Origin: Hungatella hathewayi | GTDB taxonomy: Bacteria; Bacillota; Clostridia; Lachnospirales; Lachnospiraceae | Direction of reading: 5' to 3' | Assembly (NCBI GenBank): GCA_025149285.1 | Contig: CP102274.1 | Span: 5,606,001 to 5,670,000, forward strand | DNA length: 64,000 nucleotides | Shown here: positions 51,047-59,899 of the stretch, piece by piece | Numbering within the stretch: the first letter of the stretch is position 1 | Layout: every line of letters starts with the position of its first letter | Made by a program: the position numbers and the translations under genes | The notes under the pieces: model-generated | Told to the model about the DNA's origin: nothing | Databases searched by the model: none | The model's input: the letters and a program-made list of their open reading frames with translations, nothing else

Positions 51047-51424
51047 ATGAAGACTCTTGAAGAATTAAAAGCAATCAGAGAGAAAATGCAGAGTCAGGTC
51101 AGCATGCGTGAAGAAGACCATGCACGTACCCGTGTCCTGGTTGGTATGGCAACCTGCGGGATTGCCAGCGGCGCAAGACCTGTTCTTAATAAACTTTCCA
51201 CACTCGTTCAGGAAAATAACATGACAGACCGTTTTTCCGTTACACAGACAGGCTGTATCGGTTTATGCCAGTATGAGCCCATCGTCGAGATTCTCGAGCC
51301 TGGTAAAGAAAAGGTAACTTATATCAAGATGAACGCCGAGAAAGCAGAAGAAGTATACAAAGAGCATCTGATCGGCGGTCATATTCTGGAAAATTACACG
51401 CTGGGATCAGCTGACATTAAATAA
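51047..51424 (+). CDS. (2Fe-2S) ferredoxin domain protein
   Basis: A 125-residue thioredoxin-like [2Fe-2S] ferredoxin with the four-Cys pattern: GMATCGIASGARPV near residue 38 and TQTGCIGLCQYEPIVEI near 70. The last part is KVTYIKMNAEKAEEVYKEHL. Such proteins are encoded between HydC and HydB in several bifurcating hydrogenase operons and may carry electrons. GGAGGAATAAC lies upstream. It is 25 bases after the ATPase gene and 12 before hydB. Confidence 0.9.
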   Translation: MKTLEELKAIREKMQSQVSMREEDHARTRVLVGMATCGIASGARPVLNKLSTLVQENNMTDRFSVTQTGCIGLCQYEPIVEILEPGKEKVTYIKMNAEKAEEVYKEHLIGGHILENYTLGSADIK

Positions 51425-51436
51425 GGAGGAAACAAG

Positions 51437-53224
51437 ATGTATCGTTCACATGTATTAGTTTGCGGCGGAACGGGATGTACCTCCTCCGGAAGCCAGCAGA
51501 TTATGGTATCATTAAGAGAAGAATTAAAGAAGCAGGGACTCGATGAGGAAGTATCCGTTGTTCAGACAGGCTGCCACGGCCTCTGTGCCTTAGGCCCGAT
51601 CATGATCGTTTACCCGGATGCCACGTTCTACGCCATGGTAAAGGAAGACGATATCCCTGAGATCGTTGAAGAGCATCTGTTAAAGGGACGTCCCGTACAG
51701 AGACTCCTCTACGATGAAACCGTAACACCGGCCGGTGTCAAGTCCTTAGGCGACACCGATTTCTATAAGAAGCAGCACAGAATCGCACTGCGCAACTGCG
51801 GCGTCATCAACCCGGAAGTCATCGAAGAGTACATCGGTACCGGCGGCTATCAGGCTCTCGGTAAAGTTTTAACAGAGATGACCCCCGACGATGTCATCCA
51901 GGTTCTTTTGGACAGCGGTTTGAGAGGCCGCGGCGGCGCCGGTTTCCCGACCGGACTCAAGTGGAAGCTGGCCAAGGGCAACGATGCGGACCAGAAGTAT
52001 GTCTGCTGTAACGCCGACGAGGGTGACCCGGGCGCATTCATGGACCGTTCCGTACTGGAAGGTGATCCTCATGCCGTTCTGGAGGCCATGACCATCGCAG
52101 GCTACGCCATCGGTGCTTCCCAGGGCTACATCTACGTTCGTGCAGAGTACCCGATCGCCGTACAGCGTTTAAAGATCGCAATCGAGCAGGCCAGAGAGAT
52201 GGAACTCTTAGGCGACGACATCTTCGGTTCCGGCTTCTCCTTCAACATCGATTTAAGACTGGGCGCCGGCGCATTCGTCTGCGGTGAGGAGACAGCCCTC
52301 ATGGTTTCCATCGAAGGAAATCGTGGAGAACCGCGTCCCCGTCCTCCGTTCCCGGCACAGAAAGGGTTGTTTGGCAAGCCAACCATTTTAAATAACGTTG
52401 AGACATGGGCCAATATCCCGCAGATCATCTTAAACGGACCGGAATGGTTCGCTTCCATGGGTACTGAGAAGTCTAAGGGAACCAAGGTATTCGCTCTCGG
52501 CGGAAAGATCCACAATACCGGACTTGTTGAGGTTCCGATGGGAACCACTCTGCGTGAGATCATCGAGGAAATCGGCGGCGGTATCCCCAATGGCAAGAAG
52601 TTTAAAGCAGCTCAGACCGGCGGACCATCCGGCGGATGTATCCCGGCAGAGCATTTTGATATTCCGATCGACTACGACAATCTGGTTGCCATCGGCTCCA
52701 TGATGGGTTCCGGCGGTCTGATCGTTATGGACGAAGACGACTGTATGGTCGATATCGCAAAATTCTTCCTGGAGTTCACGGTTGAGGAATCCTGCGGTAA
52801 GTGTACTCCGTGCCGTATCGGTACCAAGCGTATGCTGGAGATCTTAGAGAAGATTACCAAAGGCCAGGCTACCATGGCTGACTTAGACAAGCTGGAAGAA
52901 TTATGCTACTACATAAAGGCCAACTCGGCCTGTGCACTTGGGCAGACAGCACCGAACCCGGTACTTTCCACATTACAGTACTTCCGCGATGAATACGTAG
53001 CCCATATTGTAGATAAGACCTGTCCTGCAGGCGTATGTAAGGCACTCCTTAACTTCTACATTGATCCTGAGAAGTGTAAAGGCTGTACGCTCTGTGCAAG
53101 GAACTGTCCTGCCAATGCAATCACCGGAACCGTCAAGAATCCGCACGTTATCGATGGCGAGAAGTGTCTCAAGTGCGGCGCTTGTATGGAGAAGTGTAAG
53201 TTTGGCGCTATCTACAAGAAATAA
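51437..53224 (+). CDS. hydB: NADH-dependent hydrogenase subunit HydB (NuoF-like)
   Basis: A 595-residue diaphorase subunit. Residues 1-95 are a [2Fe-2S] thioredoxin-like domain (CGGTGCTSSGS, TGCHGLC). The NuoF core (about 120-530) has GLRGRGGAGFPTGLKW, CNADEGDPGAFMDR and GAGAYICGEETAL-type GAGAFVCGEETALMVSIEG for FMN and NADH. It has SCGKCTPCRIGTKRM for a [4Fe-4S] cluster. Residues 535-595 hold two [4Fe-4S] sites (CKGCTLCARNCPANAI, CLKCGACMEKCKFGAI). This is the NADH-oxidising and bifurcating part. AAGGAGG upstream. Confidence 0.97.
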   Translation: MYRSHVLVCGGTGCTSSGSQQIMVSLREELKKQGLDEEVSVVQTGCHGLCALGPIMIVYPDATFYAMVKEDDIPEIVEEHLLKGRPVQRLLYDETVTPAGVKSLGDTDFYKKQHRIALRNCGVINPEVIEEYIGTGGYQALGKVLTEMTPDDVIQVLLDSGLRGRGGAGFPTGLKWKLAKGNDADQKYVCCNADEGDPGAFMDRSVLEGDPHAVLEAMTIAGYAIGASQGYIYVRAEYPIAVQRLKIAIEQAREMELLGDDIFGSGFSFNIDLRLGAGAFVCGEETALMVSIEGNRGEPRPRPPFPAQKGLFGKPTILNNVETWANIPQIILNGPEWFASMGTEKSKGTKVFALGGKIHNTGLVEVPMGTTLREIIEEIGGGIPNGKKFKAAQTGGPSGGCIPAEHFDIPIDYDNLVAIGSMMGSGGLIVMDEDDCMVDIAKFFLEFTVEESCGKCTPCRIGTKRMLEILEKITKGQATMADLDKLEELCYYIKANSACALGQTAPNPVLSTLQYFRDEYVAHIVDKTCPAGVCKALLNFYIDPEKCKGCTLCARNCPANAITGTVKNPHVIDGEKCLKCGACMEKCKFGAIYKK

Positions 53225-53241
53225 TGGAGGGAGAACGTATC

Positions 53242-54987
53242 ATGGAGAATATTACAATTAAAATCAACGGCATGGAAGTCAGTGCTCCAGAAGGTTCCAC
53301 CATACTGGAAGCAGCCAGACTCGCCCATGTTGAGATTCCGACTTTATGTTATTTAAAAGATATTAATGAAATTGCCGCCTGCCGTATGTGTACGGTTAAG
53401 ATTAACGGCGGCAAGCTGGCTGCGGCCTGTGTTTACCCGATCAATCCGGGCCTTGAAGTATGGACCAACACACCGGACCTGGTTGATTACAGAAAGAAAA
53501 CGCTCCAGCTGATTTTGTCCAATCACAACCGCTCCTGTTTATCCTGTGTCCGCAGCGGAAACTGCGAACTGCAGACCTTATGTAAGGAACTGGGCGTGGA
53601 AGACAGTGATTACTACGATGGCGAAAAAACTCCATCCTGTATCGACGAGAGCGCGGCTCATATGGTCCGCGACAACAGCAAGTGTATCCTCTGCCGCCGC
53701 TGCTCCGCTACCTGTGAAAAGGTACAGGGAATCGGCGTCATCGGCGCCAATGAGCGTGGATTCGCCACCTTCATCGGTTCTGCATTCGAGATGGGCTTAG
53801 GCGACACCAGCTGTGTATCCTGCGGCCAGTGTATCGCCGTCTGTCCGACAGGCGCTCTCTATGAGAAGTCCTGCATCGATGAAGTAGCCGCTGCAATTGC
53901 AGATCCTTCCAAACATGTCATCGTACAGACAGCCCCCGCTGTTCGTGCCGGACTGGGTGAAGAATTTGGCTATCCGATCGGAACCAACGTAGAAGGCAAG
54001 ATGGCCGCTGCGTTAAGAAGAATCGGCTTTGACAAGGTGTTCGATACCAACTTCAGCGCCGACTTAACCATCATGGAAGAAGCCCATGAATTTATTGAGA
54101 GAGTGAAAAACGGCGGTACACTGCCGATGATCACCTCCTGTTCACCGGGATGGATCAAATACTGCGAGCACTATTTCCCGGATATGACCGACAACTTATC
54201 CACCTGTAAATCCCCGCAGCAGATGTTCGGCGCCATTGCCAAATCCTACTATGCAGAAAAAATGGGATTAAAACCGGAAGATATCGTATCTGTCAGCGTT
54301 ATGCCGTGTACCGCGAAGAAATTCGAGATCGGCAGAGACAATCAGGACGCCAATGGCTGCCCGGATGTGGATTACTCCATGACAACGAGAGAGCTTGCCA
54401 GAATGATCAAGAAATACGGCATCCGGTTCAATGAACTTCCTGATGAGGAGTTCGACGCTCCGTTAGGCCTTGGTACCGGTGCAGCCGTGATCTTCGGAGC
54501 AACAGGCGGCGTTATGGAAGCAGCCTTAAGAACGGCTGTCGAGACTCTGACCGGAGAAGAATTAGAGAAAGTTGACTTCACCGACGTACGAGGCACCGAA
54601 GGAATCAAGGAAGCTGTCTACAATGTAGCCGGTATGGATGTCAAGGTTGCTGTCGCTTCCGGCCTCGGCAATGCAAAAGAGCTCTTAAACAGAGTAAAAT
54701 CCGGTGAAGCGGACTATCACTTCATCGAAATCATGGGATGCCCGGGCGGCTGTGTAAACGGCGGCGGACAGCCTCAGCAGCCGGGTTCCGTCCGCAACAC
54801 CGTGGACATCAGGGCTCTGCGTGCAAAAGTACTGTATGATGAAGACGCAGCCAATACCATCCGTAAATCTCACGAGAATCCCGCAATCAAGGAACTCTAC
54901 GAGACCTATCTCGGAAAACCAGGCAGCGAAAAAGCGCACCACCTGCTTCACACGACTTACGTAAAGCGGAAAGTCAATGAAATTTAA
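53242..54987 (+). CDS. hydA: [FeFe] hydrogenase, catalytic subunit HydA
   Basis: A 581-residue enzyme that makes or oxidises hydrogen. The N-terminal [2Fe-2S] domain has CRMCTVK. A His-Cys motif [4Fe-4S] site (HNRSCLSCVRSGNCELQ) and two [4Fe-4S] sites (CILCRRCSATC, CVSCGQCIAVCP) follow. The H-cluster motifs are intact: TSCSPGW, MPCTAKK and EIMGCPGGCVNGG. It matches group A3-type trimeric NADH-dependent hydrogenases. The ATG at 53242 follows GGAGGG by about 12 bases; an upstream in-frame ATG at 53224 overlaps the hydB stop and carries no ribosome site. It ends at a strong terminator. Confidence 0.97.
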   Translation: MENITIKINGMEVSAPEGSTILEAARLAHVEIPTLCYLKDINEIAACRMCTVKINGGKLAAACVYPINPGLEVWTNTPDLVDYRKKTLQLILSNHNRSCLSCVRSGNCELQTLCKELGVEDSDYYDGEKTPSCIDESAAHMVRDNSKCILCRRCSATCEKVQGIGVIGANERGFATFIGSAFEMGLGDTSCVSCGQCIAVCPTGALYEKSCIDEVAAAIADPSKHVIVQTAPAVRAGLGEEFGYPIGTNVEGKMAAALRRIGFDKVFDTNFSADLTIMEEAHEFIERVKNGGTLPMITSCSPGWIKYCEHYFPDMTDNLSTCKSPQQMFGAIAKSYYAEKMGLKPEDIVSVSVMPCTAKKFEIGRDNQDANGCPDVDYSMTTRELARMIKKYGIRFNELPDEEFDAPLGLGTGAAVIFGATGGVMEAALRTAVETLTGEELEKVDFTDVRGTEGIKEAVYNVAGMDVKVAVASGLGNAKELLNRVKSGEADYHFIEIMGCPGGCVNGGGQPQQPGSVRNTVDIRALRAKVLYDEDAANTIRKSHENPAIKELYETYLGKPGSEKAHHLLHTTYVKRKVNEI

Positions 54988-55006
54988 TTTTTAGCATTTA
55001 AACTCA

Positions 55007-55056
55007 AGACCGTCCCTTTGTCTAATCAAAGTAAGCCAAAGAGACGGTCTTTTTTT
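55007..55056 (+). terminator. Terminator of the hydrogenase operon
   Basis: AAGACCGTC and TTTG (55007-55020) pair with CAAA and GACGGTCTT (55037-55051), followed by a T-run to 55056. Directly upstream of repeat element A copy 2. Confidence 0.93.
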
Positions 55057-55101
55057 AACCTGATTACATCGGTGCTCTTCCCCTCCCGAAGCCAGTACAC
55101 A

Positions 55102-55394
55102 GCCCCAGGGCCTGCGGAGAGTCTGAGGACAGCAAGGGCGGGAGTGCGATTGGTTTCCTTTTCCGAGGTACGCAGGAACTTAAGCGGAAAGGCGGGAAAA
55201 AGAGGTGGTGAAAGCAGGCCTCAAAGCCTGCTTTCAAGTGCACATGGAGGAAAAATCCTTCAGGATTTCTTCCGTAATTTGCACGATCCGCCTCTTTTTC
55301 CCGCCTTTCCGCTTTAGTTCCTGCCACCGAGGAAACAAGAAACCAATCGCACTCCCGCCCTTGCTGTCTTCAGACTCTCCGCAGGCCCTGGGGC
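55102..55394 (+). ncRNA. Structured repeat element A, copy 2 (candidate undescribed RNA)
   Basis: A 293-base copy of the element at 28755-29047, in the 570-base gap 54988-55557. Outer arms 55102-55157 and 55339-55394 pair over 56 bases; the single non-Watson-Crick position is G-U on the + strand. The inner 24-bp helix reads AAGCGGAAAGG.../...CCTTTCCGCTT where copy 1 has GAGCAGACAGG.../...CCTGTCTGCTC. The apical hairpin is GAAAGCAGGC-CTCAAA-GCCTGCTTTC against GAAAGTTGGC/GCCAACTTTC in copy 1. The second hairpin changes GAGAA/TTCTC to GTGCA/TGCAC. Loop CTCAAA, TCCTTCAGGA and flanking GTGGTGAAAG and CGATCCGCC are unchanged. Confidence 0.7.
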
Positions 55395-55479
55395 GTCTCC
55401 CCCTGCTTCTAAAACCTCATAAGAATATTTAATGGGTAAATCCATTGTTTCCCACTTACCATCTGTGTTAAAATTGTTT

Positions 55480-55517
55480 CGGACGGCCGCTTTGTCAGAC
55501 CGTCCGGATTGTTTTTT
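55480..55517 (+). terminator. Hairpin with T-run before the PurF-like gene, possible attenuator
   Basis: CGGACGG (55480-55486) pairs with CCGTCCG (55500-55506), then a T-run at 55511-55517, 40 bases before the gene. It lies in the leader, so it may act as an attenuator or as the end of an upstream RNA such as element A. Confidence 0.6.
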
Positions 55518-55557
55518 ACACGATCACACGACTTAATCACATAGAAGAGGGAATTTT

Positions 55558-56964
55558 ATGGGCGGAATATTTGGTGTCGTATCTAAAAAGAGTTGTACAC
55601 TCGACGTATTTTTCGGAGTGGATTACCACTCCCATCTGGGAACCAAACGCGGCGGTATGGCCGTATACGGGCCACGGGGCTTTTCCCGTGCCATTCATAA
55701 CATCGAAAACACTCCTTTCCGTACAAAATTTGACGGGGACTTGGATGAGCTGGAAGGCACTTCCGGTATCGGCTGCATATCCGACAATGAGCCGCAGCCG
55801 CTCTTAATTCAGTCCCATCTCGGCAGTTTCGCCATCACCACAGTAGGTAAAATCAATAATCAGGACGATTTAATCCGGTCTGCCTATGAGAACGGCCATA
55901 TTCATTTCATGGAGATGAGCGGCGGCAGGATCAATTCGACGGAGCTGGTGGCTGCCCTGATTAACCAGAAATCCAGCATTACAGAGGGACTTCAGTACGC
56001 TCAGGACCGGATCGACGGTTCCATGACCATACTGATCCTGACCCCTGACGGGATCTACGCAGCCAGAGACCGTATGGGACGCACCCCTATCGTCATCGGC
56101 AAAAAGGAAGACGCATTCTGCGCCTCTTTCGAAAGCTTTGCATACATCAATTTAGGATACTCCGACTACTATGAACTGGGTCCCGGCGAGATCGTCTTTT
56201 TTACGTCGGAAGGCATGGAAAGCCTGGTTCCTGCCAGGGAAGAGATGAAGATCTGTTCCTTCTTATGGGTCTATTACGGCTATCCGACCTCCTCCTACGA
56301 GGGTGTCAATGTAGAAAATATGCGCTATGAATGCGGAAAGCTTCTGGCCCGCAGGGACGACGTGAAATCCGACATGGTGGCCGGCGTTCCGGATTCCGGA
56401 ATCGCTCACGCCATCGGATATGCCAATGAATCCGGTATTCCCTTTGCAAGACCCTTTATCAAATATACGCCTACATGGCCCCGTTCCTTCATGCCGCAGA
56501 ATCAGGGAGAACGGAATCTGATTGCAAAGATGAAGCTGATCCCTGTAGATGCCTTAATCCGCGGCAAAAGCATGCTGCTGATCGACGATTCCATCGTCCG
56601 CGGCACACAGCTGGGTGAGACCACGGAGTTCCTGTATCAGAGCGGTGCGAAGGAGGTCCATATCCGGCCGGCCTGCCCGCCTCTTATGTTTGGCTGCCCC
56701 TACTTGAACTTTTCCAGTTCCAACTCGGAACTGGATCTGATTACCCGCAGAATCATACGCGACCGGGAAGGGGACAGCGTCTCCGACGAAGTACTGGCCG
56801 ACTACGCCAATCCTGACAGTACAAACTATCAGGAGATGGTGGAGGAAATCAGAAAAAAACTGAACTTCACCACACTCCGTTACCACAGGCTGGATGATTT
56901 ACAGGCCTCTATCGGCATCTCTCCCTGCAAGCTCTGTACCTATTGCTGGAACGGGAAAAAATAA
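55558..56964 (+). CDS. PurF-like amidophosphoribosyltransferase without glutaminase Cys
   Basis: A 468-residue protein with both PurF domains. The N-terminal Ntn-hydrolase-like domain (1-225) starts MGGIFGVV, whereas true PurF begins MCGI, exposing the nucleophile Cys. Here Gly replaces it, so glutamine hydrolysis should be lost. Other parts of the domain remain: LGTKRGGMAVYG and QSHLGSFAITTVGKINN. The PRPP-binding loop SMLLIDDSIVRGTQ near 340 is intact. A Cys-rich tail (SPCKLCTYCWNGKK) is unusual. It could use ammonia directly or be a regulatory paralogue. The upstream hairpin at 55480-55517 may regulate it. A typical PurF is not in the window. Confidence 0.85.
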   Translation: MGGIFGVVSKKSCTLDVFFGVDYHSHLGTKRGGMAVYGPRGFSRAIHNIENTPFRTKFDGDLDELEGTSGIGCISDNEPQPLLIQSHLGSFAITTVGKINNQDDLIRSAYENGHIHFMEMSGGRINSTELVAALINQKSSITEGLQYAQDRIDGSMTILILTPDGIYAARDRMGRTPIVIGKKEDAFCASFESFAYINLGYSDYYELGPGEIVFFTSEGMESLVPAREEMKICSFLWVYYGYPTSSYEGVNVENMRYECGKLLARRDDVKSDMVAGVPDSGIAHAIGYANESGIPFARPFIKYTPTWPRSFMPQNQGERNLIAKMKLIPVDALIRGKSMLLIDDSIVRGTQLGETTEFLYQSGAKEVHIRPACPPLMFGCPYLNFSSSNSELDLITRRIIRDREGDSVSDEVLADYANPDSTNYQEMVEEIRKKLNFTTLRYHRLDDLQASIGISPCKLCTYCWNGKK

Positions 56965-57003
56965 TAGAAATACCTGCACCTTCCGGTGCAGACTGCACCG
57001 AAA

Positions 57004-57047
57004 CGAAAGAGGTCTCCCGCCTGTCTGCCTGCGGGAGACCTCTTTCG
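57004..57047. terminator. Inverted repeat between PurF-like and gldA genes
   Basis: CGAAAGAGGTCTCCCGC (57004-57020) pairs perfectly with GCGGGAGACCTCTTTCG (57031-57047). T-runs are weak on both sides, but its position between convergent genes suggests a terminator. Confidence 0.6.
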
Positions 57048-57062
57048 CTGTCCGGATTATTC

Positions 57063-58127
57063 TCAAAGGCTTTTCATCGCTCTCACCACTTCCTCCGGCT
57101 CCACAGCCCTTCCGATATGACTCATCGTCTCTTCCGGTGAACAGCTTTTAACTGCGGCCTCCAACAGCCGGTGATCCGAAATTTCACCGGCATTCATGTC
57201 CTGCAGGGAAACCGGAAGCCCTACCTTCCGGCAGAAGCTGCGAATCCTGCTGATCTCCTCCTCCGGTCTGCCCTCCAGCACCATCTGCACCAGTGTACAG
57301 AACGCCACTTTTTCTCCATGCATCACGGAAGACAGCTCCGGAAGAAGCGCCAGACCATTGTGCAGCGCGTGCGCGCAGGCCAGTCCTCCGCTCTCAAAGC
57401 CGATCCCGCTTAAATACGTGTTTGCCTCCACAAGATATTCCACAGCTTCTGTACAGCGCTGCTTCTCCACATCCCTTCTGGCCTGTTCGCCGTAGGTGAG
57501 AACGGTATTGAGACATGCCTTCGCCAGTGCCTCCGCAGCGATGGACACACAGCCGCCTGCCTTCGTCACTGCGCCGCTTCGCCGGCATGCGGAGGCCTCA
57601 TAATACGTGGAAATGGCATCTCCCATCCCCGCCGTAAACAGACGTACCGGAGCATGTGCGATAATTTCCGTGTCCAGGATGATCAGATCCGGATTCTTCT
57701 TTAGTGACAGGTAACGGTCGAAGGTGCCGTCCTCCCGGTACAATACGGCGATTCTGCTGCACGGTGCGTCTGTGGATACCGCTGTCGGCACAAGGATTAC
57801 AGGCTTTCCTGAGTAATGGCCAGCCGCCTTTGCCGTGTCCTGCACCTTACCGCCCCCAATTCCAAATACGGCCCCGCAGTCCCCGGCCACCACAGCCAGT
57901 CTCCTGATCTCCTTCTCACAGCACTCACCGGTAAAGACTTCCTCCTTCCAGGTAATTTCAGCTTTGTCAAAGCTCTCCGTCATTTCGCCCAGATATACCT
58001 CATGGACAAACCGGTCCGTAATCAGCAGGACTCCGCCCTCTCCAATGCTTCTGTAATGCTCCGCAAGCTTCTTTCCCTCTCCCGGCCCCTGTATGTAGGT
58101 GGACGGGGCGTTGATCACTCGTCTCAT
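57063..58127 (-). CDS. gldA: Glycerol dehydrogenase
   Basis: A 354-residue iron/zinc-type alcohol dehydrogenase that oxidises glycerol to dihydroxyacetone with NAD. The nucleotide-binding GIGGGKVQDTAKA is near 90, and VPTAVSTDAPCS near 115. Metal ligands are Asp in GMGDAISTYYE near 170 and His in CAHALHNGLA and MHGEKVAFC. Length matches GldA. The ATG at 58127 follows GGAGG by seven bases; an upstream start at 58154 has no site. Stands alone, divergent from the MATE gene. The substrate could be another polyol. Confidence 0.9.
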   Translation of the reverse strand: MRRVINAPSTYIQGPGEGKKLAEHYRSIGEGGVLLITDRFVHEVYLGEMTESFDKAEITWKEEVFTGECCEKEIRRLAVVAGDCGAVFGIGGGKVQDTAKAAGHYSGKPVILVPTAVSTDAPCSRIAVLYREDGTFDRYLSLKKNPDLIILDTEIIAHAPVRLFTAGMGDAISTYYEASACRRSGAVTKAGGCVSIAAEALAKACLNTVLTYGEQARRDVEKQRCTEAVEYLVEANTYLSGIGFESGGLACAHALHNGLALLPELSSVMHGEKVAFCTLVQMVLEGRPEEEISRIRSFCRKVGLPVSLQDMNAGEISDHRLLEAAVKSCSPEETMSHIGRAVEPEEVVRAMKSL

Positions 58128-58266
58128 ATGGCTGCCTCCATTCTGATACTCCATGGTATTTTTATTAGATCCTGTATTCTACTATTGTAAAAGATCAGTA
58201 ATTTTTTAACAATAGAAAGGATCACCAAAATTTTCCATTCTGTTCCAAATGCATATATTTTCCCGA

Positions 58267-58295
58267 TTGCCTTCCATTCCTCCTCCTGCTATACT
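58267..58295 (+). promoter_or_regulatory. Promoter of the MATE transporter gene
   Basis: TTGCCT (58267-58272) and TATACT (58290-58295) are 17 bases apart, 34 bases before the start codon. Confidence 0.65.
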
Positions 58296-58328
58296 CTTCT
58301 TTATACTACATGAACCGGAGGACACCTT

Positions 58329-59678
58329 ATGACAACCGATTTAACCGTGGGACATCCCCGAAAAACCCTGTGGCGTTTCCTGCTGCCGATGCTGGTAAGC
58401 GTCATGTTTCAGCAGTTTTACAACATCGCGGACAGTATGATCGCCGGACGGTTCGCCGGTGAAAACGCGCTGGCCGCCGTCGGCGCCTCCTATCCGATCA
58501 CGGTTATCTTCATGGCCTTTGCCACCGGAAGCAATCTGGGCGCGTCGGTAGTCGTATCCCGTCTCTTTGGGGCCAGGGACTTCTGCCGGATGAAGACGGC
58601 CATACACACAGCGTTTATCTCCTGTGTGGTCCTGAGCATTCTCCTGACTGTCTGCGGCATCATTTTCTGTGGGCCCATGATGAGATGGATCAGAACACCG
58701 GATGACGTCTTTTCTGCCGGCGCGCTGTACCTGCGCATATATACCCTGGGCCTGCTGTTTCTGATTCTCTATAATGTCTGTACCGGAATTTTCACCGCAT
58801 TCGGGGACTCGAAAACACCGCTCTATTTTCTGATCGGTTCCTCCATAGGAAATATCCTGTTAGATATCTGGTTCGTGGCCGGTCTTCATCTGGGCGTGGC
58901 CGGCGCAGCCTGGGCCACATTTCTGGCTCAGGGCGTCTCCTGCCTTCTCGCTGCAGCGACACTGTGGAAGCGTCTAAAGAACATGGCAGGGGCCGAAAAA
59001 GCGGCCATGTTTGACTGGGGTCTGTTTAAGCAGATTGCTGCCATCGCAGTCCCCAGCATTCTTCAGCAGAGCGTGCTCTCCGTCGGCAACTTATTCGTGC
59101 AGATCATCGTGAACCGCTATGGTTCTGCCGTGATTGCCGGTTACTCCGCCGCAATTAAATTAAACACCTTTGCCATTACCTCCTTTATGTCGCTTGGAAG
59201 CTGTTTATCCAGCTATACCGCGCAGAATCTGGGCGCAGGCAGGAGCGAACGGATACGGCCGGGGTTTCAGGAGGGAGTCCGGCTGTCTCTGACTGCCTCC
59301 GTTCCGTTTGTCGTCCTTTACTTTGTATTCAGCCGGCAGATCATGGGACTATTCCTGGATTCCGGCAGTGAGGAAGCGATTCACGCCGGCGTGATGTTCT
59401 TAAAAATTGTATCGCCGCTCTATTTCATGATATCCGTCAAGCTGATGACCGACGGCATTCTCCGCGGTTCCGGCGCCATGGTGTATTTCGTCCTTGCAAC
59501 CATACCGGATCTGATTCTGCGTATCCTTTTCGCGTATCTGCTTACTCCGCGGTTCGGAAGCACCGGAATCTGGATGGCCTGGCCCTTTGGCTGGACCGCC
59601 GCAACCGTATTCACCATGATTTTTTACAGGAAAATAGTTCCAGCTTCGAAAAAGGAATCAATTGCCGGAATGGATTGA
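58329..59678 (+). CDS. MATE family efflux transporter
   Basis: A 449-residue protein with twelve membrane helices in two related halves. The N-terminal half has MFQQFYNIADSMIAGRFAGENALAAVGASYPIT. The second half has AIAVPSILQQSVLSVGNLFVQIIVNRYGSAVIAGYSAAIKLN. It exports drugs or other cationic solutes using Na+ or H+. CCGGAGG lies upstream. The substrate is unknown. It is followed by two small CotF-like genes, the first starting 36 bases after the stop. Confidence 0.93.
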   Translation: MTTDLTVGHPRKTLWRFLLPMLVSVMFQQFYNIADSMIAGRFAGENALAAVGASYPITVIFMAFATGSNLGASVVVSRLFGARDFCRMKTAIHTAFISCVVLSILLTVCGIIFCGPMMRWIRTPDDVFSAGALYLRIYTLGLLFLILYNVCTGIFTAFGDSKTPLYFLIGSSIGNILLDIWFVAGLHLGVAGAAWATFLAQGVSCLLAAATLWKRLKNMAGAEKAAMFDWGLFKQIAAIAVPSILQQSVLSVGNLFVQIIVNRYGSAVIAGYSAAIKLNTFAITSFMSLGSCLSSYTAQNLGAGRSERIRPGFQEGVRLSLTASVPFVVLYFVFSRQIMGLFLDSGSEEAIHAGVMFLKIVSPLYFMISVKLMTDGILRGSGAMVYFVLATIPDLILRILFAYLLTPRFGSTGIWMAWPFGWTAATVFTMIFYRKIVPASKKESIAGMD

Positions 59679-59713
59679 CGGAAACCTCACATACTACATG
59701 TGGAGGTGATCAT

Positions 59714-59887
59714 ATGAGTCCAAAGGAATTAACGTATATTGAAGATGCATTAAGCCATGAGAAGTTTTTAAAGACCCAGTGTCAGGAAGCAGTCACTAAT
59801 TTGCAGGACCCCGAGTTAAAGTCTTTCGCAGAACAGATTTCCCAGAAACATCAGCAGATTTTTGATAATTTCTATCATTTAGTGTAA
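59714..59887 (+). CDS. Small CotF-like spore coat protein
   Basis: A 57-residue helical protein: MSPKELTYIEDALSHEKFLKTQ, then AVTNLQDPELKSFAEQISQKHQQIFDNFYHLV. It resembles the short coat-protein family (CotF-type) in clostridia, which have a helix hairpin. The ATG at 59714 follows GGAGGTGATC; an in-frame upstream ATG lies inside the MATE gene. It is 12 bases from the next gene, of similar type, so both are probably expressed together in sporulation. No sigma-E or sigma-K promoter was identified. Confidence 0.75.
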   Translation: MSPKELTYIEDALSHEKFLKTQCQEAVTNLQDPELKSFAEQISQKHQQIFDNFYHLV

Positions 59888-59899
59888 GGAGGCAAACAC

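Noticed and set aside
55018..55432. Open frames within element A copy 2 (for example 55018-55317)
   Set aside because: Frames differ between copies, no protein resemblance, and the sequence constraint follows base pairing rather than codons.
55395..55557. Purine or PRPP riboswitch upstream of the PurF-like gene
   Set aside because: No purine aptamer core or known PRPP aptamer pattern is apparent; only a single hairpin and T-run is seen.
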